Below are positions 1-7,770 of a stretch of 35,386 nt of DNA, in pieces (the stretch's first letter is position 1; each line of letters begins with the position of its first letter). Source of the DNA: a virus. Where the stretch lies: the IMG/VR virus record IMGVR_UViG_3300032326_001508, positions 1 through 35,386 of that record; one strand, given 5' to 3'. The translations under genes and the position numbers were made by a program. The notes beneath the pieces were generated by a model, which saw only the letters and a list, made by a program, of their open reading frames with translations, had not been told where the DNA came from and searched no databases.

Positions 1-1
1 A

Positions 2-433
2 ATCTCAGCTCAAATCCACAAGTCAACTCTTCGTGGTGGTGCTAACTTCATCGTTGTATCTTCAGAAATCTCTGCAATCTTCGATGACTTGGAATACTTC
101 CACGTGTCTGACGCTAACCCAGAGCAAGACCAATACAACATGGGTATTGAAAGAGTAGGTTCATTATCTGGTCGTTACCAAGTGTACCGTGACCCTTATG
201 CACCAGCTTATTCAATCATTGTTGGACACAAAGGAAAATCATTGTTAGATACTGGTTATATCTACGCACCATACGTGCCAATGCAATTAACCCCTACAAT
301 GTACAATCCATTCAACTTTGCACCTGTAAAAGGAATTATGACGAGATATGCAAAGAAACTTGTTAATAACCGTTTCTACGGAGCTGTTAGAGTTGATGGT
401 GTTCAAACATTTAACATTTCTGAATTAAGATAA
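2..433 (+). CDS. gp23: Major capsid protein, gp23-like, C-terminal part (5'-truncated by window edge)
   Basis: Open from base 2 (no start in the window) to TAA at 431-433, giving the last 143 residues. The sequence contains RGGANFIVVSS, GRYQVYRDPYAP, GYIYAPYVPM and GIMTRYAKKLVNN, which I recognise as the pattern of the T4 gp23 capsid C-terminus (VDPYA, YSPYV, and TRYG-type motifs). gp23 forms the hexamers of the prolate head. Codon use differs from the rest of the window: many C-ending codons (AAC, TTC, GAC, TAC, ATC) and CGT arginine, as expected for a very highly expressed gene. An ATG-like in-frame start is not needed inside the window because the frame is open to the edge. It is followed by a strong hairpin terminator and then by a mobile endonuclease gene. 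Confidence 0.85.
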   Translation: MSAQIHKSTLRGGANFIVVSSEISAIFDDLEYFHVSDANPEQDQYNMGIERVGSLSGRYQVYRDPYAPAYSIIVGHKGKSLLDTGYIYAPYVPMQLTPTMYNPFNFAPVKGIMTRYAKKLVNNRFYGAVRVDGVQTFNISELR

Positions 434-454
434 TATCTTAATAACTAATAACTT

Positions 455-482
455 AAAAGGCTAGATTAATCTAGCCTTTTTT
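455..482 (+). terminator. Intrinsic terminator after the capsid gene
   Basis: A perfect 26-base palindrome (455-480) with arms AAAAGGCTAGAT and ATCTAGCCTTTT runs into a T-rich tract. It begins 21 bases after the capsid stop codon and would end the capsid transcript. The same AAAAGGCT...AGCCTTTT theme recurs at 24992-25021. Confidence 0.85.
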
Positions 483-556
483 GTTTTTATATGTATATTA
501 TGTTTTAATTATTTATCTTATTTAAAAATAAATGGTTTAAAAATAAATAGTTTACA

Positions 557-589
557 TTTTGTTTTTTTAATTATAATTCAGTATATTTG
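557..589 (+). promoter_or_regulatory. Bacteroidota-type promoter for the homing endonuclease
   Basis: TTTTG at 557-561, a 20-nt spacer, then TATATTTG at 582-589. This matches the known Bacteroidota housekeeping promoter pattern (TTG-type -33 box, TAnnTTTG -7 box). It lies 15 bases before the ATG of the endonuclease gene, behind the capsid terminator, so the endonuclease seems to carry its own host-read promoter. Confidence 0.65.
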
Positions 590-604
590 TAAAAATATAT
601 TAAA

Positions 605-2302
605 ATGGGTAAAAAAGTTATTGTAACTCATGATATGGTTAATGATATTATTAATTCATATCAATCTAATGAGATAGGGTTAGAGTCTTTATGTAAAAAA
701 CATGGGCTTGGTAAATTAAAAGTAAAAGATATTTTACTTAGTAACGGTGTTAAAATTAAATCTAAGGGTGCTCAAATTACTATTGGTAATAGTTCCGAAA
801 TAGAAAGTTCTAAAACTAATTTATATTCTTTAACTGATAATAGTAAAAAATTAATAGCAGTATGTAAAAAAACAAATTTAGAATTTGACGATGCTAATAA
901 TTTATCAGGTTGCTTAACTAAACACATATTAGAAACTTACGGTAATGTACCGATACCAACAAATACGTATCAACGTAAAAAGTATGAATTAATTAACGGT
1001 AAAAAGTGGTATGAAGAATATTTCGATATAATTGAAGTTGTTGTTAATGAAACTAGGGAATGTAAGTTATGTGGTTGGGAAACTGAGGATGTGTTAAATA
1101 AGACTGGTTGTTTTGAAAATCATATTAATAAAAACCATAGGATAAGTATTGATGAATATTTAAAAGAATTTACAGATGATATTAAATACCATAAAAGCTA
1201 TGTGAAAAAAATAGAACGAGAAGCTATATTATCAAACGATGATGAATCAGTAAAATGTCTAGAATGTGGTGAGGTTTTTATAGGTTTAACTAATACTCAT
1301 ATGGGTTTTAAACATAGTATGAGTATCAATGATTATAAGGAAAAATGGGGTGATAAGGCAATTATTATATCTAATAAAACTATAAAGTTATTAACTGAAA
1401 ATGCTATAGAACTAAATAAAAACATGATATCAAGTTTTAATTCTAAACCACAAAAAGAGATACAAGAATTTATTGAAAATGAGTTAATGTGTAAATTATT
1501 AGTCAATAATAAAAAAGTATTGAATGGTGTTGAAATTGATTTATATGAGCCAATACTTAAAATAGGTATTGAATATAATGGTTTGTATTGGCATTGTGAA
1601 AGAATGGGTAAAACTAAAGAATATCATAGATTAAAAACAATTTTAGCGAATAGTGAAGGTGTTAGATTGATACATATTTTTGAAGATGAATGGTTACATA
1701 AAAAAGATATAGTTAAGAATAGGTTAAGACATATTTTTGGAAAAACAAACAATAAAATATACGGTAGGAAATGTGAGGTAAGAGAAATATCTAAAGAAGA
1801 AAAAAAGGATTATTTAATTAATACACATATTCAAGGAAATGATAATTCATCAATAAGACTTGGTATTTTCAATAATGATAAATTAGTAGGTGTTATGACT
1901 TTTTCTAAGCCTAGAAAAGCGTTAGGAAATACTAATGATAATGTTAATGGTGTTTATGAATTAGTTAGATTTGCTTCAGATAATGTAGTTGGTGGTGCTG
2001 ATAAATTATTAAAATATTTTATTAAGAAATATAAACCTGAAAAAATAATATCATACGCTGATAGAAGATGGAGTCAAGGTGAATTGTATGAAAAACTTGG
2101 GTTTAATTTAATTTCAACAACAAAACCAAATTATTGGTATACTAAAAACCATAAAACAAGGGAACATCGTTTTAACTATAGAAAGGATATTTTGGTTTCA
2201 AAAGGCTATGATTCAAATAAAACAGAATTTGAAATAATGAATGAATTAGGGTATGATAAAATATGGGATTGCGGTTCATTTAAGTTTGAAATGATATTAT
2301 AA
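605..2302 (+). CDS. Free-standing homing endonuclease, Vsr-like (EDxHD-type) with two zinc fingers
   Basis: A 565-residue multidomain DNA endonuclease. Residues ~10-57 look like a helix-turn-helix (SLCKKHGLGKLKVKDILLSNG). Two zinc-finger-like motifs follow: C153/C156/H173/H178 and C218/C221/H232/H237. Residues ~281-378 resemble the Vsr/EDxHD nuclease fold: PQKEIQEFI, NGVEIDLYEP (D312), IGIEYNGLYWHCE (E323, H330) and RLIHIFEDEW (E360, D361). The C-terminal third (HIQGNDNSS, LVGVMTFSKPR, ISYADRRWSQGELYEKLGF) is a domain often found joined to phage endonucleases and looks GNAT-like. Placement directly behind the major capsid gene resembles T4 segD next to gene 23. It has its own promoter and ends 30 nt before the next gene. 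Function is inferred; the family assignment is fairly firm. Confidence 0.75.
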   Translation: MGKKVIVTHDMVNDIINSYQSNEIGLESLCKKHGLGKLKVKDILLSNGVKIKSKGAQITIGNSSEIESSKTNLYSLTDNSKKLIAVCKKTNLEFDDANNLSGCLTKHILETYGNVPIPTNTYQRKKYELINGKKWYEEYFDIIEVVVNETRECKLCGWETEDVLNKTGCFENHINKNHRISIDEYLKEFTDDIKYHKSYVKKIEREAILSNDDESVKCLECGEVFIGLTNTHMGFKHSMSINDYKEKWGDKAIIISNKTIKLLTENAIELNKNMISSFNSKPQKEIQEFIENELMCKLLVNNKKVLNGVEIDLYEPILKIGIEYNGLYWHCERMGKTKEYHRLKTILANSEGVRLIHIFEDEWLHKKDIVKNRLRHIFGKTNNKIYGRKCEVREISKEEKKDYLINTHIQGNDNSSIRLGIFNNDKLVGVMTFSKPRKALGNTNDNVNGVYELVRFASDNVVGGADKLLKYFIKKYKPEKIISYADRRWSQGELYEKLGFNLISTTKPNYWYTKNHKTREHRFNYRKDILVSKGYDSNKTEFEIMNELGYDKIWDCGSFKFEMIL

Positions 2303-2332
2303 CTTTTTTGTTTTATAGAGATATTTATTAGT

Positions 2333-2872
2333 ATGAAAGGGTTTATAAAACAGTTATTGAAAGAAGGGTTAATTAAAGAAAACAATTCTATAGGTATTGT
2401 AGAATTTTTAAAAGATAAAGATTTTAAATCACCAAGTAGTAAAACTTTTTTATATCATGGTACTAATATGAATCCTAATGAATTTACGTTAAGGGATGAT
2501 TATGAATGGGAAGATAGTAATGGTTGGAGTGGTGACTTACCTTATGACCATTTATTTTTAACCACTGATATTAAAGAAGCTATGGCGTATGGTAGATATA
2601 TTATACCATGTGAATTAAAAGATTATAAATGTTTAAATTTTAAAGTAAATGATAGTGCACCATCTAGAATATTCGATAAAGATTATGGTATAGATTTATT
2701 TGGTTTAGATGAACCATTTAATTTCTGGGATAAATATGAAGATAGTGGTAAAAGTTGTTTAGCAATTAAAGGTATAGGTAAAACTACTATAATATCACAT
2801 ATTAATAATATTATACCAAGAACTGATTTAGCTATAGAATATTATAATGATACCCTACCAAGTGATAAATAA
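2333..2872 (+). CDS. ADP-ribosyltransferase-like protein with capsid-targeting-like N-terminus
   Basis: 179 residues. FLYHGT (H42) , then LFLTTDIKEAMAYG (74-87) form the pattern seen in the PARP/diphtheria-toxin-type branch of the ADP-ribosyltransferase fold: the HGT NAD-binding strand, the LFLT strand and the A..YG helix. The N-terminus MKGFIKQLLKEG resembles the T4 capsid-targeting peptide (MKTYQEFIAE), which the gp21 prohead protease removes after (I/L)xE; here the cut would follow E11. T4 Alt is a head-packaged ADP-ribosyltransferase injected with the DNA, so a similar role is plausible. No glutamate of the R-S-E class is evident, so it is not a direct Alt homologue. It follows the endonuclease by 30 nt and may share its transcript. 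Alternatives: another small NAD-binding enzyme or an anti-host toxin. Confidence 0.5.
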   Translation: MKGFIKQLLKEGLIKENNSIGIVEFLKDKDFKSPSSKTFLYHGTNMNPNEFTLRDDYEWEDSNGWSGDLPYDHLFLTTDIKEAMAYGRYIIPCELKDYKCLNFKVNDSAPSRIFDKDYGIDLFGLDEPFNFWDKYEDSGKSCLAIKGIGKTTIISHINNIIPRTDLAIEYYNDTLPSDK

Positions 2873-2883
2873 TGTGGTAATGT

Positions 2884-3042
2884 TTAATTATTATCGTTTA
2901 TTTTAGATTTAAATTCTTCTAATAATTCTGGTAACCCTAAAAAATAACTTCTAACTTTTTTACCTAAATCCATATCATTAGGATTTTGTTTAATTAGTTC
3001 TTTAACATCCTTTAAAGTAGCTTCTAATAATTCTTTTTCCAT
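2884..3042 (-). CDS. Small hypothetical protein (52 aa)
   Basis: Encodes a charged, helical 52-residue protein starting MEKELLEATLKDVKELIKQ and ending in EFKSKINDNN. I do not recognise it. Support for it being real comes from a promoter-like element (3058-3090, minus strand) placed 15 bases upstream of the ATG, and from its position filling the gap at the end of the minus-strand cluster. It converges with the ADP-ribosyltransferase-like gene, with 11 bases between the two stop codons and no obvious terminator hairpin there. Confidence 0.55.
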   Translation of the reverse strand: MEKELLEATLKDVKELIKQNPNDMDLGKKVRSYFLGLPELLEEFKSKINDNN

Positions 3043-3057
3043 AACTATACTTTTTTA

Positions 3058-3090
3058 CAAATATATTAAATTAATTAGATTAAATCAACA
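3058..3090 (-). promoter_or_regulatory. Bacteroidota-type promoter for the 52-aa gene
   Basis: Read on the minus strand: TGTTG (3086-3090), a 20-nt spacer, then TATATTTG (3058-3065). The boxes and spacing are nearly the same as at 557-589. It faces the 52-aa gene at 2884-3042. Confidence 0.6.
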
Positions 3091-3123
3091 TTTAACTTAT
3101 TTTTAATAAAATCTCTCATAATA

Positions 3124-4524
3124 TTATCTTAAATCACTTTGAGATACAATTTCAAAACTAATTGTTTCTTTAACTGTATTAATTTCTAAATTAGAAGTTA
3201 CTTGTACATCTAAATAATAAATGTTAGGTATTAGACTTTCAGTATCTAATAAGAAATAATTAATATTATTTGCTATTTCTACTTGATGATAATCTGTTAC
3301 AGTATATTCATTTCTACCTTCTTTAATATATAGTCTATATTTAATATTATCTAATAATTGTTTTTGTTCTATGGTGTATGGTATTCTTGCGGATATTAAT
3401 ACTTTTCTTATATCACCTCTTTTAATTTTTTCATCTCTTTTTATTCCAGTTACTGAAATAGCAAAAGGTTTTGGCATATCATCTAAATCATTTAAATTAT
3501 AATACCTATTAGAATCTTTCATAACAAAACTTAATTCAATATCAGGTCTATTATTACCATTAATTTTTAAATCTTTCCATATATCATAGAATTGAACATC
3601 TTCAAAAATATCACTTGTTGTTGGTATATTTATATTAATTGCGTACACACCTTTTGTTACATGAATAATGTCGCTTTGACTATATGTGTTATATATGTTA
3701 TCATTATTATCAATGATATCAACAGTAGGTAAATCATCTAAATTTGTTGGTTGTCCACCTACATTAACATATAAATATAATTGATTATCTTTATCTAGAA
3801 AAAAGTTATTTCTATCATCCTTTATATGATTGGAATAAACGGTCTCAATTAAGGGTTCATAGAAGGTATTTGTGTGTCTGGTAAAGAAACCAACGTATTG
3901 ACGATTAACTGTCGTTGTAAGCTCTAAATTTCTATCATATGCAATACCTAAACCATAATTAGTATCACCAGTTAAAATACCGTTTATATATGAGGTTATA
4001 TCGATATCGATATTTTCATTTCCTTCATCAAAATGTTGCATACCAACCATAATAGAAGTTGGTGCACCTGAATACACACCATCATTATTTGCCCATGGAA
4101 TAGTTGTTTTAGCATAAAACCAATTAGATGGGTTTATACTATAATTGTAATCACCAAATGTTAGCATAGGGTATTCATATTCATATCCAGTACCTTCATC
4201 CCATGGTTCTTCAATTTTAAATAAGATTAAATCAAAAGATGAAGTTCTTTCTTTTGAACCTTGTGTTTTATTTAATAAGCTTTTATCGAAAGCACCAGTA
4301 TTTGTCATTCTTAATGTATGTTTAAGTTTTGACAAATCGGTGAATGTACCATCATCATATAATGATTTTAATCTATCAGTATCGAATGAAAATAAAAATC
4401 TACTATAATTGCTTTTAACATCAGAACCACCGTAAAATAATTCAGTTATTTCGTTTTTACCAGTGTTAATATCACTATTATATAATATTGTATTGTTTTT
4501 ATTAAAATAAGTTCTAATTATCAT
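3124..4524 (-). CDS. Virion structural protein, DNRLRE-like N-terminal domain
   Basis: 466 residues, last large gene of the minus-strand cluster. The first ~230 residues have the look of DNRLRE-type beta-sandwich domains: a start with short strands, YSRFLFSFD near residue 40, a WDEGTGY motif and an ITSYINGIL segment followed by YGLGIAYDR. The C-terminal part (~235-466) appears to be two immunoglobulin-like beta domains (for example VYAININIP and YYLDVQVTS). No enzyme motif is visible. Such proteins usually form tail, baseplate or fibre-attachment parts. It lies next to an OB-fold baseplate-like gene, 28 nt away. AAAGG precedes the ATG, one of the few Shine-Dalgarno-like sites here. The exact role is unknown. 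Confidence 0.5.
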   Translation of the reverse strand: MIIRTYFNKNNTILYNSDINTGKNEITELFYGGSDVKSNYSRFLFSFDTDRLKSLYDDGTFTDLSKLKHTLRMTNTGAFDKSLLNKTQGSKERTSSFDLILFKIEEPWDEGTGYEYEYPMLTFGDYNYSINPSNWFYAKTTIPWANNDGVYSGAPTSIMVGMQHFDEGNENIDIDITSYINGILTGDTNYGLGIAYDRNLELTTTVNRQYVGFFTRHTNTFYEPLIETVYSNHIKDDRNNFFLDKDNQLYLYVNVGGQPTNLDDLPTVDIIDNNDNIYNTYSQSDIIHVTKGVYAININIPTTSDIFEDVQFYDIWKDLKINGNNRPDIELSFVMKDSNRYYNLNDLDDMPKPFAISVTGIKRDEKIKRGDIRKVLISARIPYTIEQKQLLDNIKYRLYIKEGRNEYTVTDYHQVEIANNINYFLLDTESLIPNIYYLDVQVTSNLEINTVKETISFEIVSQSDLR

Positions 4525-4545
4525 TTCCTTTTATATATAAATATA

Positions 4546-4567
4546 ATTAAAGTTAATTAACTTTAAT
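4546..4567. repeat. 22-base perfect palindrome between two tail genes
   Basis: The sequence ATTAAAGTTAA followed by its exact reverse complement TTAACTTTAAT spans the stop codon of the upstream gene (4553-5593). It could form an AT-only hairpin at the gene end. It lacks G:C pairs, so termination would be weak; an RNA processing or protein-binding site is equally possible. Confidence 0.4.
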
Positions 4568-5593
4568 ATTTTGTGATAACATTTGTTTTTTTAATTCTTC
4601 TTTTTGATTTAAAAACGGTTTTATAAGTTCGTTTTCTAAAATTGGTGTTGATATACCAAAGTCATTATGATTGTGGCTTAAAAACGCTGTTTCTAGTAAT
4701 TTTAAATATTTAATTAAAACATCACCAAAAACAACTGGATGAGCTTCTTTTAAAATTTTGTTTAATTCATTATCGTCAATATATGGTGTTGTATCAGTTG
4801 TCGCATCAACTTTGGTTACTTTGAATTCTTTTGCTTTTGAATTAATACCATTATCATAAGTAATTAAATTTATTTTATTAGCTACAATATTATTAACACT
4901 TATTTCTTTTGTTGTTGTTGTACCGTTTTCATTACTTATATTAAATTTAAAACCATGTTTAATTTGAATGAATGCTGGATTAACGTTATTAAATTCTTTA
5001 GGATTATTTTTAACAAATTTACCACTTCTAATTAATACTTCACTACTTTTAAATACGATGTCAGTATTATCTCTACCTTTTATTGCGTAATCATAATCCC
5101 TATCATATTCAACATACAGTCCTTTAGCTTCTGGTATTTTTTTTATGTCTTGTTGTAATCCTGTGAATGATGTTTTTAATAAAGATTCAGCACCAGTAAA
5201 TAAAGTTGGGTTTTTAATATCCAATTCAGAATCACTTAATGGTCCTATATAAAATCTATCAGAATAAGTTGATTCATCATAACCATTTAAGAATATTAAA
5301 ACTCTTTGATTTTTTTTAGGTATAATATTATTATTTCTAGGTAATAAAGGAATACAATTTGGTAGTTCTTGTGTTGTTGCTTTTAGTCTATCATAATTAC
5401 TACCAATAATCCTACATTTAATTACATGTGGGTCGGCATTATATTTACGTGTTAAATCATTTAAACTTTCATTATTTGTTAAAGGTAGGAAATCTACTTC
5501 TTCAACAGTAGCTAATAATACACCACTTTTTGGTAAGTTACTTCTATTAAAAAATGAAGGTAAGTTAGTTGTATAATTACTATTAAAGTACAT
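4553..5593 (-). CDS. Baseplate hub/spike-like protein with OB-fold N-terminus
   Basis: 346 residues. The segment SGVLLATVEEVDFL, then CRIIGSN, PLLPRNNNIIPKKNQRVLIFLNG and RFYIGPLSD (about residues 23-122) follow the pattern of the OB-fold domain of gp5/gpV-type tail spike or baseplate proteins. The next part (GLYVEYDRDYDYAIKGRDN, IVFKSSEVLIRSG, about 157-193) resembles the beta-strand linker seen after such domains. The C-terminus (residues ~260-346) holds a PYIDDNELNKIL segment and a histidine-rich ALSHNHND-like stretch (FLSHNHNDFG). No lysozyme domain is present. The start ATG overlaps the stop of the 59-aa gene upstream by one base, which implies translational coupling. Confidence 0.55.
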   Translation of the reverse strand: MYFNSNYTTNLPSFFNRSNLPKSGVLLATVEEVDFLPLTNNESLNDLTRKYNADPHVIKCRIIGSNYDRLKATTQELPNCIPLLPRNNNIIPKKNQRVLIFLNGYDESTYSDRFYIGPLSDSELDIKNPTLFTGAESLLKTSFTGLQQDIKKIPEAKGLYVEYDRDYDYAIKGRDNTDIVFKSSEVLIRSGKFVKNNPKEFNNVNPAFIQIKHGFKFNISNENGTTTTKEISVNNIVANKINLITYDNGINSKAKEFKVTKVDATTDTTPYIDDNELNKILKEAHPVVFGDVLIKYLKLLETAFLSHNHNDFGISTPILENELIKPFLNQKEELKKQMLSQNIKVN

Positions 5594-5772
5594 TATTTAA
5601 ATTTTAATCTATTATTTATAACATTGTGAGCTTGTTTATATTGTTCTTCCAATAACATTAATTTATCAAAATCACTTACTATTTTACTTTTTAAAGCATC
5701 GTAATCTAATTCTAATTGTTTAATTTCAATTAGAATTTCATTGGTTGATTTTTCTTCCCATTTATTTTCCAT
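5593..5772 (-). CDS. Small coiled-coil protein (59 aa)
   Basis: ATG at 5772-5770, stop TAA overlapping the next ATG (TAATG). The product begins MENKWEEKSTNEILIEIKQLE and is almost wholly charged helix with heptad-like spacing, ending in NVINNRLKFK. It fills a gap of 183 bases between two virion genes and is coupled to the OB-fold gene. I do not recognise a family; a small assembly chaperone or connector is possible but unproven. Confidence 0.7.
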   Translation of the reverse strand: MENKWEEKSTNEILIEIKQLELDYDALKSKIVSDFDKLMLLEEQYKQAHNVINNRLKFK

Positions 5773-5776
5773 AACA

Positions 5777-6238
5777 TTAAATTATTGTTGCACCGACACC
5801 AGTTGGTGTTGTATTAGTTCCTTGTGCGACTAATGGACCACCAGCATTCGCACCAGTAACAGTTACATTTATTGACGCTGGTGCTATAGCACCTTGAACA
5901 CTAGCGTTATCTTGAATATGTTCTATAGTTGTTTTTGATGTGGCAACAAAAGCTGCCGCTACATTATTTCTTTGACCATGAGTTGCATCATCATTCATTG
6001 GTATACCTAAATCTGATTCTAACATTGTTAATGTGTCGGCAGCCAAGTTTCTTGGGCTCATACCAGGTTTTAATTTAGCACCAATCATAATTAATGCTGG
6101 TGGTATTTTTGTTGCTGGTTTTCTAACAGAATTGAAAACACTGGTAACTAAATCAAGTATTTGAGTTAGTTGAGTTAAATCAGTACCTTTTAAGTCTACT
6201 GACTTCTCATTTGATTTACATTCTTTATCTACACTCAT
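5777..6238 (-). CDS. Hypothetical virion-associated protein
   Basis: 153 residues. The N-terminal half is helical (LTQLTQILDLVTSVFNSV), the middle contains KIPPALIMIGAKLKPGMSP and NLAADTLTMLESDLGIP, and the last ~45 residues are rich in Ala, Gly, Thr and Val (APASINVTVTGANAGG). I do not recognise it. It lies 3 nt after the 508-aa gene and 4 nt before the 59-aa gene, in a run of tail or baseplate genes, so a minor structural role is the best guess. Confidence 0.6.
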   Translation of the reverse strand: MSVDKECKSNEKSVDLKGTDLTQLTQILDLVTSVFNSVRKPATKIPPALIMIGAKLKPGMSPRNLAADTLTMLESDLGIPMNDDATHGQRNNVAAAFVATSKTTIEHIQDNASVQGAIAPASINVTVTGANAGGPLVAQGTNTTPTGVGATII

Positions 6239-6241
6239 AAC

Positions 6242-7768
6242 TTACATTTTTAACTTATTTAATATTTCAATAGGGTTTATTTTACCACCAATACCCATTA
6301 ATGTTTTTAATTGTTTTCTTATTGTTTTATTATGTTCTATATTATCATCTATTAATTTTGTGGTTAATTTTTGTACTAATTTTTTAATTATCAATACTAA
6401 TATAACTTTTATTACAATAATAGCAACAGTTTTACATACTGCTTTAAACATATTTTTGTTTTTCTTAATAAAATCAATTGGGTCTGAATAAGATGTATCT
6501 TTACCATATATTAGTTGATGATTAACTGTATATATTGCAATTAATTTAGGTGAAATTAAAAAACTAATTAATGTAACTGGTAATTGTTTAAATAATTCTA
6601 ATATAAAATTAATTTTAACATTTTTAATATCAATTGGGTCTATTACTAATCTAGTCGCATTATCACTTATAGCATCTAGATTTTTCTGGACCGCTTCTCT
6701 TTTTGAAGTTTCTTTTGTTAATGTAGGTGGTGGATTATCAAAACTCTTTTTAATATCTTCTTGAGCATTTAATAATACATTTGTATCTAAAGTTAAATTG
6801 TTTTTTTGACAACAATCTAATACTCTAACACCTTTTCTTTTTTTCTTTAAATCTCGTTCAATTTCATTTAATTCTTCATTAGAGAATGTGAAAAAACTAT
6901 CATCAATTTCATTTTCAGCATGGATTATACATTCAACACTTTTATTAAATTTTTCTTCTTCTACTAATTTTGCTTCTGGTGTTTTAACACTATTTTTGAT
7001 ACTACCAAATAAGTTATCCATTAATTTATTAATAACTTTATCACTACCAACATCACCAAATATTTTTATACTATCCACAAATTTTTCATTAAACTGAGTT
7101 AACGTCATTGTTGAAGCATTAGCATTTGGTTTAAAATTTAAAACATTAATCTCATTTTTCCCATCAATAGTACCTAATGGACTAAATTTAACGTCTAGAA
7201 AATCCATTCCTACGGTTGAGCTACCCCATGGATAATATGTTCCACCATTCAATGTTTTTACATCTTTATTATTGGTGATAACATTATATAAAAAAGTATT
7301 TAAATCAGTACTAGTTAGTTTAAAGCTACCATCGTTATATATAAGTTTACCGCCAAGACTGGTTGGGTCTATTTTTAATATATCGAAAAAATCAATATCT
7401 TTAACTTTAATACTAATACCTTCATTTTTTAACCAATCTGGCATTGATGGATTAATATTACAACTAATAATTTCTTTTAGTTGTTTTTTTAATTCAGTTT
7501 TTATTTCTTTTTCTATTATTGGTAATCTACTTGATATTGTGTCTATAAAGGCTTTTTTAATGGCTTCAAAAGTAATAACAATTAAGGCTAATTTAGTTAT
7601 GAATTCCATAACTTTATTTTTCTTATTATTAATACCTTCTTTAGCAGCATCTTTTTTTTTATCTAATTTGCTTTTGGTATTATTAAATAATCCAGAATTT
7701 TTTTCGGTTATTTTGTCTAGAGAATTAACTTTAGCTAAAACTTCCTTTTTTTTATCCTTTATAGCCAT
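6242..7768 (-). CDS. Virion protein with several hydrophobic segments (hypothetical)
   Basis: 508 residues. A lysine-rich N-terminus is followed by a hydrophobic stretch (FITKLALIVITFEAIKKAF, about 55-73). Two further strongly hydrophobic stretches lie near the C-terminus: LPVTLISFLISPKLIAIY (about 394-411) and AVCKTVAIIVIKVILVLII (about 443-461). The middle (residues ~105-260) is beta-rich (SGISIKVKD-like, GGKLIYNDGSFKLT). No catalytic motif is seen. Neighbouring genes encode tail and baseplate-like proteins, and the gene is 2 nt from its upstream neighbour. A tail component that meets the host membrane during infection, or a tape-measure-like part, is possible. I do not recognise a family. 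Confidence 0.5.
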   Translation of the reverse strand: MAIKDKKKEVLAKVNSLDKITEKNSGLFNNTKSKLDKKKDAAKEGINNKKNKVMEFITKLALIVITFEAIKKAFIDTISSRLPIIEKEIKTELKKQLKEIISCNINPSMPDWLKNEGISIKVKDIDFFDILKIDPTSLGGKLIYNDGSFKLTSTDLNTFLYNVITNNKDVKTLNGGTYYPWGSSTVGMDFLDVKFSPLGTIDGKNEINVLNFKPNANASTMTLTQFNEKFVDSIKIFGDVGSDKVINKLMDNLFGSIKNSVKTPEAKLVEEEKFNKSVECIIHAENEIDDSFFTFSNEELNEIERDLKKKRKGVRVLDCCQKNNLTLDTNVLLNAQEDIKKSFDNPPPTLTKETSKREAVQKNLDAISDNATRLVIDPIDIKNVKINFILELFKQLPVTLISFLISPKLIAIYTVNHQLIYGKDTSYSDPIDFIKKNKNMFKAVCKTVAIIVIKVILVLIIKKLVQKLTTKLIDDNIEHNKTIRKQLKTLMGIGGKINPIEILNKLKM

Positions 7769-7770
7769 AA

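Noticed and set aside
2771-2785. Possible P-loop (GIGKTT) in the ADP-ribosyltransferase-like protein
   Set aside because: The spacing of G-x4-GK[ST] is not met (A instead of G four residues earlier), so it is not a Walker A motif.
3078-3119. A 13-codon minus-strand reading frame, MRDFIKNKLNVDLI, just before the 52-aa gene
   Set aside because: It resembles the start of a head-protein leader but is too short; the stretch is better explained by the promoter at 3058-3090. It may be a remnant.
4538-4545. T4-type TATAAATA late promoter at 4538-4545 on the plus strand
   Set aside because: It points against the minus-strand genes and no plus-strand gene follows.
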